Shown in pieces: positions 58,641 through 64,000 of a DNA stretch of 64,000 nucleotides. The stretch covers positions 1,116,001 to 1,180,000 of the forward strand of contig CM077832.1 in the NCBI GenBank assembly GCA_039720395.1, in the 5' to 3' direction. Both the position numbers and the translations under genes were made by a program. The notes below the pieces were generated by a model that was not told where the DNA came from, ran no database searches, and saw nothing but the letters and a program-made list of their open reading frames with translations. Numbering within the stretch: the first letter of the stretch is position 1; each line of letters begins with the position of its first letter. This DNA is from Liquidambar formosana. Its lineage: Eukaryota > Streptophyta > Magnoliopsida > Saxifragales > Altingiaceae.

Positions 58641-59837
58641 AAGATTTGCGAGGGGTTGACGAAGAATGGAATTTCTAGATATTGCTAGAGAATGTAGTTG
58701 CTGATGCGTACAATAGGGATACGTAGCTAACAGCCATAAACCAATTTAAATTTTGGGCAATGCTATACGTAGCACTATAATACAACAACATATAGATAAC
58801 ACATAGTTGATGTGGCTATAGATTTTTTGTGGCGATAGTGACATGATACTCAATAGTTTGGAGGGTATTTTTGTCTACCAACTCATGCCACGCTAGGTGC
58901 TATAACTAGGTGTTGTAATTAAGAATTGTTTGTAGCATTTCACTTAACTTTTATATGTAATTGATTGAGCATGGGCTAACTCAAAGAAGAAAAAATAAAT
59001 AAATAGAGAGAGAGAGAGAATTATGTACTCCCTTCTCACATTAATACAAAATAAGTCATTAAGAGTTTATTACTTTATTATCTCTATTTTCAGTATACAT
59101 CGCCTAAGAGAGGTCTCACTCTATATACCCTCTCTCTCCGCCTCATTATGTTTCAAGCACCGGATATTATAATTTATTTTTTGATTAATCTTAATTAAAA
59201 AGATATAAAAAATTAAAATAAATAGAGATTTTTATTTTACGCATTCTTTTTTGTTTACCAGCAGAGTATCAATCGGATGATTTTTATTTTTCGCCCGACT
59301 CTCATTTTTATTTTATCCCTCCTTAGACCTTGTTTTTCCTTTTATAGTTAAAATTATGTTTTAGATTATAGCATAAGTACATAAGTGCATCAGTCATAGT
59401 GTTGGGTGTTGAAAAAGGAGTGCTGGACCTTTTCTTGGGAGCATGAGTTACGCACATTTGCTTCTACTTCTTGTTTTGGCCTAACAAACTTCTTAAGACT
59501 TCTTATGAAATTTCATTGAACCTAACTATATTCTTTGTGACTTTAAATGCAATTTATGATAGAGAACAAAATATTGTAAATAAATTTATCAAACAGCTAT
59601 ACGCTTATATATACATCTATTTACCAGCCTTTAAATGATACGATGATTTTTTTATCATTAATTTATATTTTATGGCAATCAAATTATCAAATTTAGATTA
59701 TAAAATGGGATTTAAGCTTTTTGATCAAATAATGAAATAAAGAATGTTATTCTACCCTGAACCAATTTGGGGGCTTTATCTCCCCAAGAGTTAATTTCTC
59801 ACATTCGAAAATCATTTAGAAACCAAGACAGTGGTGG
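58641..59837. other. Intergenic; no gene seen
   Basis: Contains a possible short MITE near 58755-58930 with weak GCAATGCTA-type ends, (GA)n at 59005-59019 and the duplicate of 50820-51040 at 59045-59270. The rest is AT-rich. Confidence 0.5.
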
Positions 59838-61615
59838 AAAAATAGGGGATTTTTGCCATAGCCCCATAGTATAATATTCATTTTATTTAGAATTGAATCA
59901 CAAACAAAAACGTTAACCTCATAATCCCTTTTAAATCTAAACGAACAAAAATATTCTTATTTTAACTTTCACAATATCCATCTACACTATTCATCCTATA
60001 AAATCTGGGATTACAATATACTAATACTAAAGAACAAAATATTTAAAAAAAAATGTAAGCAATAACAATATACTATTTTAACACAAATGAATGCATCAAT
60101 TTACTACTTGCTCCGTCCCACAAAGATAGGCTATTTTTGTTACTTTTTATCCCAAATTGTTTGTCCACTTTGAAAAATCCAATCATAATTTTTTTTAACT
60201 TTCCAATACTATCCTTTGTAATTTCAATAATTACTTTCAACCCAAAACCCAACACCAAATAGTTGAGAGTATTTTTAGTATGGAGTTTAATAAATAGCAA
60301 ATCAATGCAATTATGGTTTTTCTTAAACAATGTGTTATGTCAAACATGGCTTATCTTTGTGGGACGAATGAATATTTTTTTACTTTTTTATTTTTTTAAT
60401 TTTTGCTAAAATAATAAGTGAAAAAACATTCAAAATAGTGACACTTACTACTCAAAGGAAAAAATAGTAATAATAATATATATAATAACACCACAAAAAT
60501 ATTATGGAAAAAAATCAAGTTTCCAGTAGAATGGAATTTACCAAGAGCAATATCACCACCCAAAAGAGAAACAACTTCTACACGAATCAAAAGAATGACA
60601 GAATACACTGATGAAAGTGTAGGAATAAGATTTGCTAAATATATATATATATATATATATGATTAAAAAGATGAGTTTTTGGATCGAATGGCAACAAATC
60701 TCGGATCAACTTGATTTTTTGCGTGTATGACCTATGTGGGAAGACTATCTAATCCAACGGTGGGTTTGACAAAATATGAATTGGAAATAGGTTATTTAAA
60801 AATTTGTGTAAGAATTTGTGTAAAAAAGTGTGTATGTTGATCCTAACCCTATATATATACATACAAAACAGTAATAATATATTATTCAATATTAAAAAAT
60901 CTTATGATGGGATTACTCTCAAAACCACTCTACTAATAGAGTAATTGCTAATTTCCCCAAGGGGATTTTTGGCCATAGTCTCATAGTATAATATTCTTTT
61001 TACAATTGAAACATAAATAAAAATTATAACCTCATAACCCCTTTTGACCCTAAACAGACAAAAATCCAATTATTTTAATTTTTAAAATATTTACAATTGT
61101 GCCACTCAAAATCCATTTACATTATTCATGTCGTAAAATCTGTGATTATAATATACTAATAACACTAAAGAACAAAATAAAATAAAATAAAGTGGTAGGC
61201 ATAACAATACACTATTTTAACACAAACGAATACATCAATTTACTACTCTCCCATCCAACAAAGATAGACTATTTTTACTACTTTTTTCTTTCCAAATTGT
61301 TTTTCCACTTTGAAAAGTCAAAACATAAATTTTTGGGATTTTTGGCCATAGTCCTATTATATAATATTCATTTTATAATTGAATCATAAACAAAAATGTT
61401 AACATCATCACCCCTTTCGATCATAAACGTATAAAAATACTATTATTTTAATTTTTAAAATATTTACAACCGTACTACTCAAAATCCACGTGCACTATTC
61501 ATACTATAAAATCTGGTATTACAATATATTAATAACACTAAAAAGCAAAATAAAAATTAAAAAAAAATGTAGGTAATAACAATATACTATATAAAACGAA
61601 TGCATCAATTACCTC
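59838..61615. repeat. Three dispersed copies of a ~300-370-bp AT-rich unit
   Basis: The units start at about 59848, 60965 and 61337. Each has GGGATTTTTGGCCATAG-type starts, ATAATATTC-TTTT, ACATAAATAAAAA/ACAAACAAAAA, AACCTCATAA, CACTATTCAT, AAATCTGGGATTACAATATA and CAATAACAATATACTAT. The last unit directly precedes the diverged membrane-protein copy at 61.6 kb. Confidence 0.8.
60107..60372. mobile_element. Stowaway-like (Tc1/mariner) MITE with TA TSD
   Basis: The left end CTTGCTCCGTCCCACAAAGATA and right end ATCTTTGTGGGACGAATGAA are inverted complements, with the CTCCGTCCCA-type terminus of plant Stowaway elements. TA dinucleotides flank it (60105-60106 and 60373-60374). A truncated left half also occurs in the next repeat unit (about 61244-61330), so the MITE was copied along with its host unit. 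Confidence 0.82.
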
Positions 61616-61639
61616 CCTCTAGCTCATCCATCCTGTAGA

Positions 61640-62133
61640 GTCATTGATATTCTGAACGTTCTAGATGTCTTACGGTCTATCAAATCTAATCCAGCTACAT
61701 TTGTTATACCTTTCAACCCTTGCTTCTTATATTCTTATGTGTTTTTCATAGGGTTTATTACAAGTTATTTGCTACCATGTTAATGATCCTAGTCATTGGT
61801 TTTTTCTTAGCTGGCATGTTTGAGAAAGAGATCGTGCCAATATGCTCAGAGCATGTAGTGAGTACTAGTATGTTTGTTTCACTCAGTTTCATATTGTTTT
61901 TGGCCTACACATGCCATTTTTTCTGCTCGGATGTTAACGTACAAGAAGATAATAAAACGTTCAAATGGCTTCTCGAAATAGAGCTCACCATTACTCATAT
62001 AGCCAATGGTACTTTTGCAATCCACAATACTCGTACTAACAAAAAAACTGGAGAAATCCACCAAAATTTCATTGGAATAGGCTTGGGTGGGAGTACTATA
62101 ACATCAAAAGATGTAAAGATCTCCATAAATTAA
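61640..62133 (+). pseudogene. Diverged third copy of the repeat-module membrane protein
   Basis: The segment LRSIKSNPATFVIPFNPCF (about 61665-61722) aligns with the VLSRMDTNPAPYVVWSKPK / FFYPC block of copies A and B. After a one-base shift, the frame from 61720 continues FLCVFHRVYYKLFATMLMIL, then GFFLAGMFEKE (A: CVFERVYYKIYPIVMIIL, FFTTDVLEKE). It then has a second hydrophobic span (SMFVSLSFILFLAYTCHFFC) and a hydrophilic tail absent from A and B, ending at 62133. The upstream Gln/Pro modules are missing. The frameshift suggests a pseudogene, though a spliced or shifted start could leave the 137-residue frame usable. Confidence 0.6.
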
Positions 62134-62156
62134 CCAGAGTTCCCAAATAAAATACT

Positions 62157-62336
62157 ATTGATCATTGTGGCAAAGTCTTTGCAAGAGTCAATGCTTCAAT
62201 ACAACACCATATATATCAAAAGATGCATCGCATAATGGAATCAATGGGAGGGGAAAAGTTTCAGGAGTTTATTACTCAGGATCAAGAGTTATGGAATGAA
62301 TTACGAACCCTTAATGAGTTAGTTTTGAGGCATTAA
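62157..62336 (+). other. Short open frame, partly duplicated at 63202-63303
   Basis: An open stretch reading IDHCGKVFARVNASIQHHIY, then QKMHRIMESMGGEKF, and ending LNELVLRH plus TAA. From the ATG at 62235 it encodes 33 residues, and the same 33-codon frame is open in the tandem copy at 63202-63303. The coding differences are almost all amino-acid changes, which argues against selection on the peptide. It may be the last exon of a lost gene. No family recognised. Confidence 0.35.
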
Positions 62337-63089
62337 AAGTCTTATCTATATTGGTGTATTTTGAAGAGTAGGAAACATGGTAGCTAACCGACTATGTTTA
62401 TTAAATGGTGTGTGTATAAAAAAAAAAAAAAAAAAAAAAATGTGGTGTAAATAGCCGTGCCTTTTTAAAGAAACGAAAGGATGGTTAATCTTCTCATTTA
62501 ACTTATTTATGATGGTTACATTTAATTTAATATATTGTTAATGCCTTATAACATTAATCGTCAATGCCTTAATTTTTAATTTTTTTATATTTTTAAAATA
62601 ATAATAATAACATCTTATGGTGCGTAACTTAATATGATTGTTAAATTTAATTTAATATATTGTTAATGCCATAATATTAAATTTAAATTTATTATTATAA
62701 CATTGATTGTCAATACCTTACTTATTTTTTTTTTTCAAAAATAATATTAACATTCTATGACACGTGACTTAACGTATGTAAGGATGGCAATAGGTCATTC
62801 CAATCGAGTTTCCCGCATCATCCGACCCTATTGGAACGTATTTGATATGATTCTAAATGAAATAAGGGCAAGTTTGATATTTTTTTTTTTAAATCCCGAT
62901 CGGGTTTTGGAACAGGTTTGGGTTGAGGGTGTCACCCGCCCTGCCCTACGTGTAATGAATATATACGTGCTATTCTATATGTTGCTTAATGTAATTGCCA
63001 CCCCTTCCATTAGAAATTACCAAAAAACCTAAAGAAATTTACTTTAGAAAATACTCTTTTTTGCTTTGGGTTTTGGCCCCACTACACCA
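62234..63089. repeat. Tandem duplication, left copy
   Basis: Starts AATGGAATCAATGGGAGGGG and ends TTTGGCCCCACTACACCA. It contains an internal ~125-bp direct repeat (TTTAATTTAATATATTGTTA, then ATGCC) and a segment with GGATGGCAAT...ATTGCCACCCC ends that looks like a small transposon. About 60 bp near 62880-62940 are absent from the right copy. Confidence 0.9.
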
Positions 63090-63113
63090 AAAAAAAAAAA
63101 AAAAAAAAAAAAG
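63090..63113. repeat. Poly(A) tract at the duplication junction
   Basis: An A run of about 24 bases directly follows the left copy of the tandem duplication. Confidence 0.9.
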
Positions 63114-63200
63114 GGGAAGAGTGTTCTAGAAACGTTGAGATACAAAACACCAAAAAGAAAAGAAAAACGTTTAGCTCACCATCTCACCCTCTTCTCTCAC

Positions 63201-64000
63201 AATGGAATCAATGGGAGGGGAAAAGTTTTACGAGTTTATTACTCAGGATCAAGAGTTACGGAATGAATTACGAGCCCTTAATGAGTTAGTTTTGGGGCAT
63301 TAGAAGTCTTATCTATATTGGTGTATTTTGAAGAGTAGGAAACATGATAGCTAATCGGCTATGTTTATTAAATGGTGTGTGTATTAAAAAAAAAAAATTA
63401 TAAAAAAAAGTGTGGTGTAAATAGCCATGCCCTTTTAAAGAAAAAAAAGGATGGTTAATCTTCTCATTTAATTTATTTATGATGGTTACATTTAATTTAA
63501 TATATTGTTAATGCCTTATAACATTAATCGTCAATTCCTTAATTTTTAATTTTTTTATATTTTTAAAATAATAATAATAACATCTTATAACACGTGACTT
63601 AATATAATTGTTACATTTAATTTAATATATTGTTAATGCCCTAATATTAAATTTAAATTTATTATTATAACATTGATTGTCAATACCTTAATTATTACTT
63701 TTTTTCAAAAAATAATAATAACATCTTATGACACGTGACTTAATGTATGTAGGGATGGCAATAAGTCATTCCAATTGAGTTTCCTGTATCATCCCAGCCC
63801 TGTTGGAACGTATTTGATATGATTCTAATGAAATAGGGGCAAGTTTGCCCTAAGTGTAATGAATATATACGTGCTATTCTATACTTGGTATGTTGCTTAA
63901 TGTAATTGCCACCCCTTTCATTAGAAATTACCAAAAAACCTAAAGATATTTACTTTAGAAAATACTCTTTTTTGCTTTGGGCTTTGGCCCCACTACACCA
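63201..64000. repeat. Tandem duplication, right copy (runs to the window edge)
   Basis: Matches 62234-63089 from AATGGAATCAATGGGAGGGG through GGCCCCACTACACCA at 64000, with point changes and the ~60-bp deletion. The last base of the window coincides with the end of the repeated segment, so further copies could follow outside. Confidence 0.9.

Noticed and set aside
1..64000. CRISPR arrays, operons, ribosome binding sites
   Set aside because: The window is plant nuclear DNA; the direct repeats present are tandem duplications and microsatellites, without regular spacers.

Overview
This window is nuclear DNA from a flowering plant, most likely a woody dicot. It is AT-rich, packed with simple repeats and small transposons, and holds widely spaced intron-containing genes of plant-specific families. 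No bacterial, viral or organellar features were seen, and the species cannot be named from the sequence. All gene calls were made by reading translations and splice junctions by eye; nothing was searched against a database.

Four recognisable protein genes are present, all on the minus strand. (1) 118-164: first coding exon of an ACT-domain-repeat (ACR) protein; the rest lies beyond the left edge. (2) 15510-16430: an intronless class I TCP transcription factor, the TCP20 orthologue by sequence. (3) 26159-34009: a seven-exon YSL6-type metal-nicotianamine transporter whose exons join in frame to 681 residues. (4) 51934-53265: a three-exon CASP-like (CASPL1-type) membrane protein of 191 residues. 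TCP20 and YSL6 are also immediate neighbours in Arabidopsis (At3g27010/At3g27020), so this pair looks like an old conserved gene block.

Between and inside the genes is a dense layer of non-autonomous transposons, many with readable ends: hAT-type MITEs with 8-bp target-site duplications (TSDs), a foldback family with a 9-bp TSD (Mutator-like), Tourist and Stowaway MITEs, a tRNA-derived SINE, 5'-truncated LINE tails, and two solo LTRs with perfect 5-bp TSDs. Several are nested, so the order of insertion can be read. One hAT MITE sits 23 bp upstream of the CASPL start codon and supplies an in-frame upstream ATG. Another hAT MITE splits a degenerate CASPL exon.

The right third (about 40-64 kb) is a zone of local duplication. 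Its most unusual content is a locus at 42.0-43.75 kb: a Gln/Pro-rich 67-codon module repeated five times (201-bp period), joined to a hydrophobic multi-span domain present twice there and once more, diverged, at 61.6-62.1 kb. I do not recognise this family. One 142-residue reading frame is open and the other copies are broken. This is the best candidate for something undescribed. Other duplications include two CASPL exon fragments, a ~700-bp dispersed pair (47.7 and 55.7 kb), a ~700-bp tandem pair (40.4-41.8 kb) and a ~0.9-kb tandem pair that runs off the right edge.
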